DNA of 64,000 nucleotides from Gracilaria gracilis (lineage: Eukaryota > Rhodophyta > Florideophyceae > Gracilariales > Gracilariaceae): NCBI GenBank assembly GCA_030374805.1, contig JARGSG010000023.1:186001-250000 (forward strand). Reading direction: 5' to 3'. Made by a program: the position numbers and the translations under genes. Within the stretch, counting starts at the first letter, position 1; each line of letters starts with the position of its first letter. Positions 9,756-22,144 of the stretch are shown here, in pieces. Under the pieces are notes generated by a model that was not told the origin of the DNA, searched no databases, and was given only the letters and a program-made list of their open reading frames with translations.

Positions 9756-11444
9756 ATGCTGTGCAATGCCCTCTATACCTCTCCCAACTCGGTAAAACTG
9801 CCCGCAAGCATGCCAAAGCCAATCACTCACGCCACGCCCAGACAGTACCTTAAACTACTTCAGAGGCTCCACATTGCGGGAATGCTCACATCGTCAGTCG
9901 TCACCCAAGAGATAAAGCGGTACTCTAAGCTCGCAGACATCATCCAACTCACGCTGTTCTCCGTTTCGAAGTCAACTGAAAAAGAAAGACTCATCTCATG
10001 GCCTAGGATTCAGAATGAGCTTCTTCCTGACCCACCGTATACTTCCCTCCCAGATCCAAGCTCATTTGAGGCCATACGTGCCACTGACGGGTTATCCGCC
10101 ATTTACTTCGACGTTCAAAACATGTTCCACAACATAGCAATCCCTGTATCACTCTCTAAGCTCTTTCACTTAGTTAAAGTACAGCTCAAACAGCTTTCAC
10201 ATCAACTCGCCGCATGCCTCGTCGATCAACTAGGCCTAAATCCTAGCGTCTACGTGACCATTCGCAGATGTCAAGCAATCATCCCCATGGGTTTCAAGTG
10301 GTCCGTCTACATCAGCCACATCTTCTCGAAGTGTCTTTTGCAGGAATCGTTCCATATATTTTGTCAGTCCCGTCTTGTACCATCGGATCATCTTTCTTTG
10401 ACGCCCTTCTTGAGGGAAAACGTCCCGTTTCATTTATCGCCAGATAATGCTCTCCTTCTGCATATTATTGATGAGATCGCTGTGGTCGTGCAAAAATGGC
10501 CCAAGAAGGTCCTCATATGTCTACACCGAATCATGCGACGGGTACTTTTATCTGCTCGACTACCGATCAAGGAATCTAAGTCATGTACCCTTCACTCTAT
10601 TTTCACAGGGAAACTTCTGTTCATTGGATGCACCTGGAACTTTGAAAACAACGAGATCAGACCGCAACAAAAGAATATCGACAAGATCTATCTTCACATT
10701 CCTGCAATACTTTCATCTCCAACAGTGTCCAAGGCTGTTTAGCAGTCAACTCTCGGGCGACTCATTTGGCCATCCCTCCTCAACAGAGGATTTCTTTCAT
10801 TCCTCAATTCCGTATTCATTCCCTGCCTCGATCAAAGATCCACAACTGTGCATCTTACTGGAAGCATAAGAAAGGAAATCTGTCTCTTGACTACGTTGCT
10901 TCCTATGGCAGTGGTGCAATCAGGGCTCTCCGTGTCGACATTTGTAATAACCTTTGACGCTTCAATGACAGCTGCTGCGGTTCTATACGCAGCGGTCTCT
11001 CAATCTGTCAGCAACAGTCTCTGGTGCCTTGCGCAGAAGCTCAAACATTCGTACCCTCAAAAGTTAAGCAGCAATGACCTCAATTCCGTTGAGACTCTAT
11101 ACAAAAACATTCGCTGGAAAACAGCTTTCGTACACCACTGGCGTCGCGAAGAGCACATAAACGGTCTCGAGGCTTCTACTGCAATTCTATCGCTGAATTT
11201 GTTAGTGCGCAAGGGAAATCAAAACGCACGTGTGGTGCTCTTCACCGACTCAATGGTAACTCTTGGGGCTTTGGCAAAGGGAAGGTCTTTTCCTGTACCA
11301 ATTCCTTTCAGATGCAGACGGTCCGCTGCCTTGGATATGGCATACAACATTCAAGCGGCCTTCCTACACATTAAGTCGGAACTTAATAAGTCAGACGGGC
11401 CATCTCGCGACGAACATCTTCCGCAACATTTAAACGCACTGTAG
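9756..11444 (+). pseudogene. DIRS-type reverse transcriptase and RNase H, with one stop
   Basis: The frame reads 328 codons from ATG 9756 to TAG 10740-10742, then continues in frame through RNase H to 11444. RT motifs are a finger segment ending RLISWPRIQ, motif A (FDVQNMFHNI), motif B (MGFKWSVYIS) and motif C (LHIIDEIAVVV). Motif C therefore has Asp-Glu instead of the usual Asp-Asp pair. RNase H shows TFDASMTAAAV (first Asp), NGLEAST (Glu), LFTDSMVTLGA (Asp) and a C-terminal KSDGPSR, the form typical of DIRS/Ngaro RNase H (compare NxADGPSR). The single TAG and the altered motif C suggest loss of function. Confidence 0.85.
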
Positions 11445-11490
11445 TGCAGATCAACGTCAACTATAAGTCTACCTGTCGCTTTTGGGTTGA

Positions 11491-11626
11491 GGTACATGAC
11501 GATCTTTTGTATCTACCTACGAGCGGAAGGTTCTGCCTTCCAATCAGTTCTTGCGTTGTTTACTGCATCAACAACCACACTCCAACACAGTAAAAATCTT
11601 ATCGAGAAAAACATGAACAATAATAA
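11491..11626 (+). repeat. DIRS split repeat B1
   Basis: It starts GGTACATGACGATC and is about 90% identical by eye to B2 (11811-11950). It contains a GGAAGG-TTCTG-CCTTCC hairpin and joins directly to A2, as expected for the internal complementary junction of a split-direct-repeat element. Confidence 0.85.
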
Positions 11627-11800
11627 GTTTTCAAGGAAACGAAGAAGTTGATTTATTTGAAGGTTTTGCCGCGATGGTCACTTAGTTTGTTTGAGCGTTT
11701 GCGCCGGCAAAAAACGCCAATCTAAATGTCGGACACGATCTTCATAGATCGTCAGCGAAGACCACCGCGCTCGGCTTTGTGATCGTTTCGAAACCCACCC
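11627..11800 (+). repeat. DIRS split repeat A2
   Basis: It starts GTTTTCAAGG as A1 does and follows A1 through the shared blocks (GTCGGACACGATCTTC, ATAGATCGTCAGCGAAGA) until the single copy of the CCACCGCGCTCG unit. The match ends near 11790-11800, before B2. Confidence 0.85.
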
Positions 11801-11810
11801 ACCCAACTCG

Positions 11811-11950
11811 GGTACAGGACGATCTTTTGGATCTACCTGCGAGCGGAAGGTTCTGCCTTCCAATCAGTTCTTGCGGTGTTTACTGCATCAACAACCCCGC
11901 TTCAACACAGTAAAGATCTTAGCGAGGCGAGGAAAAAATGAACAATAACA
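11811..11950 (+). repeat. DIRS right end, split repeat B2
   Basis: It matches B1 from GGTACAGGACGATC to AACAATAA. Its end marks the right boundary of the DIRS element, 8 bases before gypsy-1. Confidence 0.82.
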
Positions 11951-11958
11951 GTGATTGA

Positions 11959-12466
11959 TGTAGTACTACGAGACCTCAATGGGTAGTTGCCACGTGGGCC
12001 TACTGGTGCGCCTTGCTGGCTGCACTGTACCCAATTGGTAGTCTATATTTTATAATTTCTAATTTCTAATTTATAGTTTAGGATAGCTTAGCATTGCTGG
12101 CCCATGACAGTAGGTCATGGGTGCAGCGGATGACGTCATGCCTACATGGGAGATCGGCGTCGGTGCACCTTGTATATATTGTGGTGCACCTCGCCTTCCC
12201 CCTTGGGTATTGTAAAGTCAGGCACCATTAGGGCAGTAACTATATCATCTTGGTCACTTGCTACTCTATTACTATTCAGGTTTTACCGCGCGTCGACGTC
12301 TACTACCGTATACCCACACGGTCTAGACTAGTTGCCCCGCCGTTTGCCCCTGCGGGTTTCAGGTGCCCTACTACCATATTGGTTGTATGTTTTTCCCCTT
12401 GAGGTTAAGCCCTCGCGCGCTCTCTCTACCAGACGGACCCCACACCGTATCGGTATTTGTACGACA
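11959..12466 (+). repeat. Gypsy-1 5' LTR (508 bp)
   Basis: It starts TGTAGTAC and ends GTACGACA. It contains a 9-bp inverted repeat around GCCCATGAC (12100-12108), a TGACGTCA octamer (12131-12138), and a TATATAT core (12173-12179) flanked by GGTGCACC at 12162-12169 and 12183-12190. The sequence just after it (TGATCTCCCGACTTAG) is a mutated form of the gypsy-2 primer-binding site. Confidence 0.95.
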
Positions 12467-12613
12467 TTTTGATCTCCCGACTTAGACGTTGCTTGGTTTT
12501 TGTCGTACCTTTACTGGTGAACAGAAGATTTTGGAAAGGATTCTGGAAGTTCACACACCTCTTTGATTTCGTAGGAATACTTGCGAAGCAATTGGATACC
12601 ACTATTGGTCACT

Positions 12614-14779
12614 GTGGAAAGACCTACAAGGATTACTCGTGGCTCTAGCGCGCCACCTAGCCACAAAGGCTCTGCTGCGGCTTCGGCCGCTAAACCCATT
12701 CTGGATAATCCCGAGGAGCTGCTTCGGCAACCTCGGGCCGGAACCTCAAAGGATACGGGCACTCAGCCACCGTTGGCTCCTGAACCCACTAAGGAATTGC
12801 CGACAACGGTTGAGGACCTTTAGCCCCAATTGGGAGATCGAGCAAAAGCTCTTTTTACCGCTACGGTTAATGAAGCTATGACCTCAATGGACATGGACGC
12901 CGTTACCCGCTTGGTGGTTGATCGAGCCGTGCACGAGCTCTCTCAACGCATACCTAAATTGGTTGAAACATACCTCTTAACGGGTGCCCGGGAGCATATC
13001 TACCGAGTTGTTCAAGACCTTTGGGTTTCTGAAGGAATGGCGGAAGCCAAAACCCCTGGGGTGAATGTGGTTACTCGCATACCACAAGGGATCCCTGCTG
13101 GTTCTTCCACACCAATCAAGCCAATTCCGGCCGATAGTGCGTACCTACAAGGTTTAAGGCAAGGTCAAGAGGGCCATATAGAGATGGGCCGTCGAGACGT
13201 GTACTTGCCACCCATTGGAGGTAACGTTCGAAAGGACACCAAGACTGGTGAACCTGAGGACGATTCGTCTGACCCAGACGAGGGGCGACGAAGAAGAAAC
13301 CGTAAGGGTAAAGAAAGGAGGACAAAGAAGGGAAGAGTCGCGGCTACGACTCTGACCCCGATTCCTCGAGCTCCGATACCGATACTGGTTCATCTTCGGA
13401 TGATGACCGTAGAGGTAGACGCAAGAAGAAACCGAACAGGTTGGCGAAGATGTCGTCAAAGAAAAACCGTAAAGGTAAGAAGAAACGATACGAGTCGTCC
13501 GACTCGGATTCGGACACCGATACAACCCTAGAGGTCCGTCAGCCGCTGAACGATCTGTTCACCAAAGCGGTTGATTATAGGTCATATCGGTTGAGAAACC
13601 GATCCTCTGCTTGCACCCAAGAGGTTGCGCAGAAGATCACCAAGCACCATAAGAAGCTCAGCTTCCAGATGGGTGATACTACCTTCACAGGTGATGATCT
13701 CAATGGGTTAATTGAGTTTCTACAAAAATGCAAGATTGCATGTGACCAAAATGGTTTTTCCGAACGTAGCGCCATGTGGTTATTCCAGTTTTACCTTAAA
13801 GGTCAAGCTTACCACTTGCTGCCGGGCAGGCTTCGTTGAAATACCCTGGCGGTTGACGAAGAGGGAACAGAAATGTTAGAGACGTACCCAGAAGTGGTTA
13901 ATTTCATGCTGGAAACTTACGCTACCGATGAGGTTATCCAAAAAAATTACGCCGAGGTGCAGGAATATCGCCAACGCTCCAGCCAAACCGAAATGAAATT
14001 CTCGCTGGGCCTTTGGAATCTGGCCACCCGATGCAGTAATGTTTTTACCACTAGTAGGTTAAAGTCGCTTTTTGCCGACAATGTCGACAAAGCGATCCGT
14101 TCGCAGGTATGCAATTACCTGGCGAACAACCGGAAGGTGGACTATAATGGGCTTGCCCGTTATGCCCAGGGACTAGGCGACACTCTCCGTCACGGAAAGA
14201 AGCCGTCGGCGTCCCATACCTCAAAGGATAAACCGAAACGGTCAGTATTGGAGCTAGAAGAAAGCACTACCTCAGAGGGAGATTCGCTCATTCGCGTACC
14301 AACAGGAATGGCAGTTCATCTCGTGACTGCGCCGCAGGCTCAGTCACGAGCCACCTCCATTGGTAATTGGTCGTCGACAGTACCACCAGCTTCGGTAAGG
14401 TCGCCACCGAGTGCGGCGAGCACTCAACAAACCTCAACGGAGGTGGTTCGCAAGCATCTTCCTATGCTACAGCACCGACCACAATCCGGTGACCCGACCT
14501 ACCTCTATGGAAATGCGTGATCCCCAGACAGGTGGATTGGTTTGCTGGCTCTGTTTGTCGCCAGACCATCTGGCGAACAGATGTGATAAAATACCCCCAG
14601 GGGTGCGCGAACATCTGATCAGTGCCAGGCAGCAAAACCACCGTAACCTATATGGATCTGGAAAGAGGGTACAAGCTCAACCATCACCATCTCAGGTTCA
14701 TCTCGTCGAGGAAACACCAATCTTGGAGAAGGACAGTCCCGCTCAAGAGGAGCAGGAAAACACCGAACGGTTAGCGTAG
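12614..14779 (+). pseudogene. Gypsy-1 Gag, broken
   Basis: It aligns throughout with gypsy-2 Gag. The initiator is GTG (12614) where gypsy-2 has ATG. A TAG at 12821-12823 replaces the TGG of gypsy-2. Frames shift near 13320-13530, a TGA occurs at 13837-13839, and another shift near 14440 (GGAGG for GG) separates the matrix/capsid region from the zinc knuckle CWLCLSPDHLANRC. It keeps the 28 bp near 14329-14356 that gypsy-2 has lost. Confidence 0.9.
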
Positions 14780-14794
14780 GGGCCACCCCTAACC
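14755..14794 (+). promoter_or_regulatory. Candidate -1 frameshift signal, gypsy-1 copy
   Basis: GGAAAAC (14755-14761), a 7-nt spacer, and a stem GGTTAG (14769-14774) pairing with CTAACC (14789-14794) around the Gag stop codon. It matches the gypsy-2 copy at 35728-35767. Confidence 0.4.
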
Positions 14795-14799
14795 GTGAA

Positions 14800-17700
14800 T
14801 TGAAAGGCCCGTCGATGCCGGAACGGGAAACCTTAATGGTGGAAAAAGAAGAATCAGATGTACCCAATGTGTTGTGTCTAATGAAGTACAATAACTATAA
14901 AGTTAATGCTTCAGTAAGATTTCTCAATTACCTACAGGTTTCCGTTGCGTGTGTACTCGATACCGGCGCCGGTCCGAATGTGCTAAACGCCTCGCGTCAT
15001 ACCCGATGCGGTCTTGCGGAACATTCGACCTGCCCCCGACTATCAACCCGCTGATGGACGCTAACGAGCGCCCACTGCACCTTAAAGGAATGTTGACCAC
15101 TGTGGTACAACTTGGAACCTTGAAGGTGAAGCTCAATTTCTTTGTGGTGGATCGTCTGGTGACAGACTGTATCCTCGGGACCAACTTTATTGACAGACAT
15201 GTCAAGGCAATTTTGCCAGGGTCCCGAACGGTCGCTCTCCGTCAAGGTGGTCGTATTGCCATACTGGGTAATACGAAGACCAAAAATGGTTGGCGTCAGA
15301 AGCCGAGGTCCAATATACCCACGGAAACGGTTTCAAACAAGATACGACTCACCAAAATGGTTTCAATTCCGGCTATGGCCCAAATGGTAGTGAATGTCTC
15401 CTGCGCAGTTCCAGGACTGATAATGCTACAGAACCATCCTAGGTTGGCAGAAAGACATCTCGCCTTGATGGCAAACGGGATTATCGACAACATCTCTAAT
15501 CAATCCTTCAAGGTGTACTTGAGTAACTCTAGCAGTCATATTGTTAAGGTTACCCAAGAATACCACTATTGGAATCGCATTGCCGGCACCACGATGGGGT
15601 TTTCACGGTCTCAACTAATAGGTTGGGCGAGGTCGCCACCTCTAAGGAAGGGGGAGGAACAGATGCGCCATACCCTGCATATGCGCCCCCGCTATCGACA
15701 AACATCAAAATGGAACAGAAGATCGCCAATATCTTTAAGGTTGAAGATCAGGAAAAGACTATGGAACTGGACCCAGTGCGGGATTGAAGAGAGGAAGTCC
15801 AGATCGGTGCGGAGAACCAGGCTCTCCGAGACCAGATCCTCAGTCCCTTAGAAGAATTTGAACCCATGTGGTCGGGCCGGTTAGGCCAAATTGAGGCTAC
15901 AGAGCACCGTATTGATATGGTGCCTGGCTGGAAACCCATTTACCAGCAGCCTTACCGTGCAGGTCCAAAAGCCCGTGAGGTTGAGCTCAATGAGGTCGAG
16001 AGAATGCTCCGTGAAGGTGGCATAGAACCAGCAAATGCGGACTGGGCCAGCCCAGTGGTTCTGGTCACAAAGAAGAATGATACCCGTATGCAGTTCTGTG
16101 TGGACTACAGAAGACTGAATAGTATGACCATTAGGGATTCGTACCCCATACCAAGAATGAGCGAGTGTATAGATTCTTTGGGCAACGCCAAGATCTTTAC
16201 TACGCTCGATGCCAGTTGTGGTTATTGGCAGGTACCTATCAGGGAAGAAGACAAGGACAAAAATACGTTAACTTGCCACGCTGGGTTACTCCGCTTTACG
16301 CGTATGCCCTTTGGGTTGCGGAATGCTCCGGCTACCTTTCAGAGAGCGTTAGATATAATCCTTTCGAAGGTGGAGTGGAGAACCGCTCTGGTATACATCG
16401 ACGATGTAATCATATATTCTAGAATAGTAGAGGAACATTTCCACCGCTTTAGGGAAGTTTTGAACCTTTTGAGGGAATCTGGAGTAACGTTGAAGCTCCC
16501 CAAATGCGAATTCTTCACCAAAGAGGTAAAATACCTTGGTCATATCATCAGCCCTGGGAGGTTAGAAGTGACGCCGCGGAATATCCGGGCCGTGCAGGAG
16601 GCGAACCCACCCACGTCCCAAACGGAAATCCGATCCTTTATAGGTTTGTGCAATGTGTACCGCCGGTTTATCAAGGGATTTGCCAAGATAGCGGCTCCCC
16701 TAAACAGGAAGCTACTGGAAGGCCAACCTACAAGGTCCGAATGTCTTACCAATGAGGAGATGGATGCGTTCGAGGCGCTGAAACATGCGCTCTTGACACC
16801 TCCCATCTTGGCATTACCCAAAGCTGGTTTACGATACACGTTGGACACTGATGCCTCGGACGCCCAAATTGGTTGTTGTCTTATGCAGGAGCAAGAAAAC
16901 GGCGACAAACTACCTATAGGTTAGTGGAGCCGTGATTTGCACGCTGCAGAAAAGAACTACACAACAACCGAAAAAGAATGTCTGGCAGTGGTCTGGAGCA
17001 TGTTGATGCTCCGTCCCTACCTATATGGTGAAAGGTTTACGCTTCGAACCGACCATGATGCCCTACGGTGCATACTGGGTCTGGCCGACGCATCAGGCAG
17101 ACTTGGCCGATGGCGGTTACGACTTTCAGAGTTCGAGTACAACGTACAGTACCGTCCAGGTATAAAGCACAACGTTGCTGACGCGATGTCTCGCATTACC
17201 ACAGGTGGTCTGCATACCGAACCGGTAGAAGATGATATCCCATGTTTTATCATCTCTACAGACCCTAGTGGTGATGCTGATACCTTAGAAGGTTACTGGA
17301 CTTTACCCGAAGAGGATACGTGGTTTAGTGATGCCATCGCTTGGGAAATACTCGCCCTCGGGGAAACAGACGTCATGGCGATTACCCGTGAAGAATTCCT
17401 GAGAGAGCAAGCAAACGATGTTTATTGCCGCTCTCTCATGGACCAAGTAGGTATGAAAGACTCGAACTTTGACGTCGACCGAAATGGTATCCTGGTGAGG
17501 CGAGCTCCTATTGATGGTTCTCTTCAGAAGGTGGTGCCCAAGGTGCTGCGCCCTCGGGTGCTGTACCTGGTCCACTACCCAAGGCTATCAGGACACCCTG
17601 GAGGGACGAGAATGTACTACACCTTGAGGCAAGGGTACTACTGGCCCCATATGGCTAATGATATATATGCCTTTGTAGGTCAATGCGAATCTTGCGTACG

Positions 17701-19005
17701 TACTCGTGGAGGTCTCCGGAAGCACAGGAAATACTTGAAGTTATTCCCTGCAGCCGGTCCTCTCGAGTTCGTCGCAATAGACCTTCTGGGTCCATTACCA
17801 AAAACCACAAGGGAGTATCAGTACATCATCGTAATCACCGACAGGTTCTCGAAGCTCACGCGAGCGATACCCTTGAAGGACACGAAACCTACGACCCTCG
17901 CGGTGGCGTTCTTGAACAATTGGATTTACCCGTATGGTGCACCGCTTTATTTACTTACCGACAATAGTTCGAACTTAGCTTCGAAGTTCTTTGAAGCTGT
18001 TTGTAATCTCTTGGCTATTAAGCACTACTTCACTACTGCCTATCATCCACAAACGAATGGGCAAGTGGAGCGCTTTAACCGAACACTGGTATCTAGGCTA
18101 CGACATTATACGGAAGAACACCAAACTGGTTGGGACGAGCTCGTGCAGCCCTTGACATATGGCACCCACCAGGTATTGTTGTTGAAGGGGACCCATTAGG
18201 ACAAGAAGCCCCCCGAGCGCTCACACCGTCACAGGTCAAACGGAATAACCTTTTGAGGTTGAGACGTGCTCCCAAGTATGCTGAGAGCAAGCTCACAGCA
18301 TCCCAGAAGCGGTACAAGGAGGACTACGACCGAAAGGTAACCCAGGTGGTAACGGCTACGTCGGGTCAATATGTCTTCATTGACCAACCTCCAATGGGAG
18401 CTAAACCACGACCCGGTGATGAAGCCGATGATGAAGCGATTGATAGAGATATCAATTCTAAGCTTCTTCCGAAATCATCGGGACCTTTCAAGGTAGTTCG
18501 GTCGACCGACCATACGGAAACGGTGAACCAAGATGGTGTAGAGAATACGATCTCTATTGACCGAATCACGGTTGCACCTCGAACGGTTCAGTCAAGGAAG
18601 GAACGCGAAGAATCTGCGCGTGACCCACAAGCGGTTGCCCTGAAGACTCAGCCCCGGGAAGACGGGACACCCATCGAGGTTAATGATGACGCACAGGGTG
18701 ACGACCCAGACTACGTACCACCTGCGGGGATTACGGTTGCTCCTTCAGAGGAAACACCCACCCCTAGTGGTACCGATGGTCATATAAACCAAAGTGGTGA
18801 AAGGATACAATCGCAGGTCTCTAATGAGTTCCCAGTGGAACGCCTTGTAGGTCACCGCCGTACTCAAGAAGGTCTGAAGTACACAGTACGCTGGTATGGC
18901 TTAGGGGCTGACGGTGATACCGCCGAGCCGCCCTCAGCCATACCACACCACTTCAGGGTAAGCTACTGGAACCGAAAAGGAGAGGACATGCCAAATGATG
19001 GGTAA
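14800..19005 (+). pseudogene. Gypsy-1 Pol, broken
   Basis: The same domain order as gypsy-2 Pol can be followed: protease LDTGAGPNV, RT with YIDDVIIYS (about 16395), RNase H LDTDASDAQIG (about 16850), integrase with an HHCC region and TAYHPQTNGQVERF (about 18040), and a chromodomain near the end. Single-base insertions (near 14995 and 15034), a TGA at about 15785, a TAG near 16922 and a deletion of about 60 bp near 18160 break the frame. In the integrase core, LTDNSSN replaces the LTDNGSN of gypsy-2. Confidence 0.92.
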
Positions 19006-20045
19006 ACCTTAGAGGTAATGCAGTTCCCTAAGGAAGGGGGAAAAGCATTGTAATGAGGAGTACTAAAGTCGGTTCGGGCGGTTACCGGGAAGGTACAACC
19101 AGAAAAAAGCATTCCACGAGGGTACGTCCAAGGAGCGGTAGCGCTAAAGACGGACGCACCGTTGTATGCGCGCCATTGCACACGCGCCATGCACGTGCGC
19201 GGCACGCGCGCAAACCTGCACGGTGGAAACATTCAAAAAATTGTATCTTTCTATTTGACGAGGCATACGCGCGCTGCTCGTGGCGCGCCGTGCGGAGTAA
19301 CCGATTCGGTTTACACTATTGTGTGTAGGGAGCGAGCCACGGCATGGCCAAAAAATCTAAGTATTTTGACCGTGCCGCGCTCCCGAATCGGCCATTCCAA
19401 GCCTCTGAAACCGCTTGGTTCTCGAGATACAGACCAAAAGGGTTTTCTGCATTTTCACTACCATATGGAGCGGTAATTTTCCGGTCAAATGTTTTGATTC
19501 GCTTTGCAAGTAACCTCCAGGGTGAAACACCGCACGTGCGCCCATGCATGGTGAGAGGCCATGCAGAACCATCTAGGTACATTGCTGGCCACTGCGCGCA
19601 AGCGCGTGGCACAACATCTGACCATATGGGAAGGCGAAACCGCTCGCTGCGCCGTACGAAGGCGCATCGAAATACCAACGTGGTGAACCATACTACGAGC
19701 ACCAAAATGGCCCAGGATAGAGCTAACTCACCTCCTGGAACTTACCTACAAGGAAATAACCGTCACCCATCGTGGTACGCTGGTCTAAGGAGGAGGGAAG
19801 AGAGTTTCAGAGGAGAGTTTCAAAAAGGAGAGTTTCAGAAGAGAGTTTCAAAATCTAATTGGAGATGCGCAGAGCTAAGGAAGGGGGGAGCTGTTTTCGA
19901 GCTTCCTCCCTCGCCACGAACCGCAGCTCAATGGCAATTGGAACCTAACATGGAAACGCATAACTTTTAACTTTACTTGAAGAGTAACACCAATAGGGAT
20001 GCAGGAGCAACGTGGCTCAAGCACATACCCAAGTGAATACGACAA
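19006..20045 (+). other. Gypsy-1 spacer between pol and the antisense gene
   Basis: No protein is recognised. CG-rich stretches with repeated GCGCGC and CACGTGC motifs (19160-19300) are shared with gypsy-2. Four copies of GAGAGTTTCA-like units (about 19799-19853) form a short tandem array present only in this copy. Confidence 0.6.
19799..19853 (+). repeat. Short tandem repeat in gypsy-1
   Basis: About four imperfect copies of GAGAGTTTCA separated by 3-7 bases. The same place in gypsy-2 (about 40795-40825) lacks them, so they expanded after the copies separated. Confidence 0.7.
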
Positions 20046-22144
20046 TCAACCTGATGGGTGAGTGGCAAAGTGAGGCCCCGAGGAGCCTCCAGCTGAGGAT
20101 CTCCGACCCGGAGTGGTGTTCTGATGGGCTCCCGGCCAAGGCTGGAAGAAATGAGCCTGGCCTGGAGCCTGGCTAGGCGCGCTTCCATGACCCACGGGGG
20201 TACTAGTAGGCACGCTGACGCCTGAGGTTACGTCGGGACCCATCGGAGGTGGCGCGCTTGCCTGCGCAACCGACGGAGGTACCGACGACCCGATGTGAAG
20301 AGGAGCGTGCGGAGCGGCTAGAAGGCCGGGGTTCAGGCTAGCACCAAATAGGGGATCCTCCAAAGGGTTTGTAGGGGTTGGGCCCATGGCCGTCGCAAGG
20401 CCTGCCACCTGGTTGGTAGCCATCTGGTAGAGCTCGACCTGGAACCGGTTCCGGAACTCACCAATTTGGGAAAAGGATCGCATGTACTGTGTATGACGAG
20501 GCAGGATGCTTTCCAGAAGGGTAAGAGCTTCGACCACAGAAGTAGGACCCGCCCGCTGGAAGTTCACCACGCAGGCTTGGCCGACCCGAGCCATTAAACC
20601 TGAAATGGCCTGGGAGTCCACCTGAGAGGGGACAGGCGCCGCAGCCGCAGCCATGACACCACCGAGGATAGCCCGCGGAGGCCCATCAACCCTTGTGGTA
20701 CTAGAGAGAAGAGGAGTCACACCAGTATGGGCAGGCGTATTGCGTCCTTCCGGAGCGGGAGTAGGCGCTGAAGTGACCACAGGGGTAGCTGCTGGCGATT
20801 CCACCACGGCTCGGAATGGCTCGGGACTCCCTGGAGGTCCCTGATCGGTTGATGCCCCGGAATAGCGCTGCTCCGCGCGGGATACAACCTTCCAGGGCAC
20901 CAGATCGAAAACCTCCCACCCCTGCTTGGCTCCCCACGGGAAACTCTCCTCTTGGGTAAGCAATGACTCCAGCTGCTGAATGGAGTAGTCCGTACCTGCC
21001 ACAATGGTTCCGAGTCCAAATAGGCGAATGTCGCGAATGACCCTCGGGGGAATGAAAAACATACGACCAGGAGGCTGCACACCGTCACGGTACATCTCGG
21101 CTTCTCGAGAACGACAATCCCAGTCAATACCGTCACGGGCAGCCTGCAGAGCCAGGATGGCCACCAATACGGCCCATTCCGCGAGGGCAATCGACCAAAT
21201 GAGGTAATACCGATCGTGGTTACGGGTGATGTAGCTCCCGAAGTAGGCCAATACCGGTGGGGTTGGGACGCTAAGCGACATCGGAACCTCATAGGCATTT
21301 CGCCATTTAGGTCGGGCCACATACCAAGAGGTTCTTCCCTTATTAGGTTGTGAGAAGAACTCCACATTATGGAACCCATGCATGACGCGGTTGAAGCTGG
21401 ACCGGGTGCGAATGCGAGCCTCGGTGGCAGCATCCACCCCCACCTACGACGGTTAGCCCAATGGATGGTATTGTAAGGCCTATCGAAGCAAACCAAATGT
21501 GGAGAAGGCGGAAGTTACTGCTGCGGAAGGGAATCGTACTGACAGATCTTCACAACCAGACGTCGGTAATAATGGAGCCCCGGTTCAATACGAACGTACG
21601 GCAGATCGCTGGGATAAAGCGGGGGAATGAAATACCTCATTGGTGTGTGTCGCTGGCGACTATCATGGCACTCCGACCGACCCTGACGAGGTTGAGATTC
21701 TTTATCTCGACGGTGGAGCGTTTGGGGGACGGAGCGGGGACGCTCGCAATCCCAACGAAACAAACCTAAGTAGGTATCCAGAGTCGGACGTCGCAAGACG
21801 CCGGGAAGCGATGTGTTCCCCGGCGCCACTGGCCAGTTCCGACGGTACAGTGTCGCTTACGAAACCATTCTTGGATCGACCCCGAAGGTACCATGTTGGG
21901 AAACGTTCCAGTCGGCCGTGGTGAACGTCTCCAAACTATAATAGGAAATACCACGAGGAATCTCGGGCTCCGGACCATACGGGTCCCGGATCCCTTCGTG
22001 AATCCCTTCAGGTTGATGTGAGGAAGACTGAACCGGCTGGCTCCGGAAACCAGTTTGGATGCGGGAATGATACAAAGCAGCACCCCGAGAACCAGACTTG
22101 GCAATGCCGCTTCCGCGGCCGCGCGAAGGACCGGCACCCGACAT
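20046..22144 (-). pseudogene. Antisense gene of gypsy-1, broken
   Basis: This is the minus-strand counterpart of the intact 699-codon gene in gypsy-2. The same ATG (at 22144, starting MSGAGPSRGRGSG) is kept, but the frame is interrupted, leaving an open C-terminal part of 465 codons (21443-20046) and an N-terminal part that ends near 21857. The protein sequence between breaks is still clearly the same as in gypsy-2. Function is unknown. Confidence 0.8.

Larger units (their letters stand above)
1411..11950 (+). mobile_element. DIRS-type tyrosine-recombinase retrotransposon with split direct repeats
   Basis: The element carries, all on the plus strand, a tyrosine recombinase (1703-2863), a gag-like frame (7874-8998) and reverse transcriptase plus RNase H (9756-11444). 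Its ends are split direct repeats: A1 at the left, then B1-A2-B2 at the right. This is the structure of PAT/Ngaro/Kangaroo-like DIRS retroelements, which move through a circular intermediate and make no target duplication. The recombinase precedes gag and RT, whereas in most described families it follows them. Copia-1 is inserted at 2888-7665; without it the element is about 5.8 kb. Nonsense changes in the recombinase and RT genes make this copy defective. The exact right end is uncertain by a few bases because gypsy-1 starts at 11959. Confidence 0.85.
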
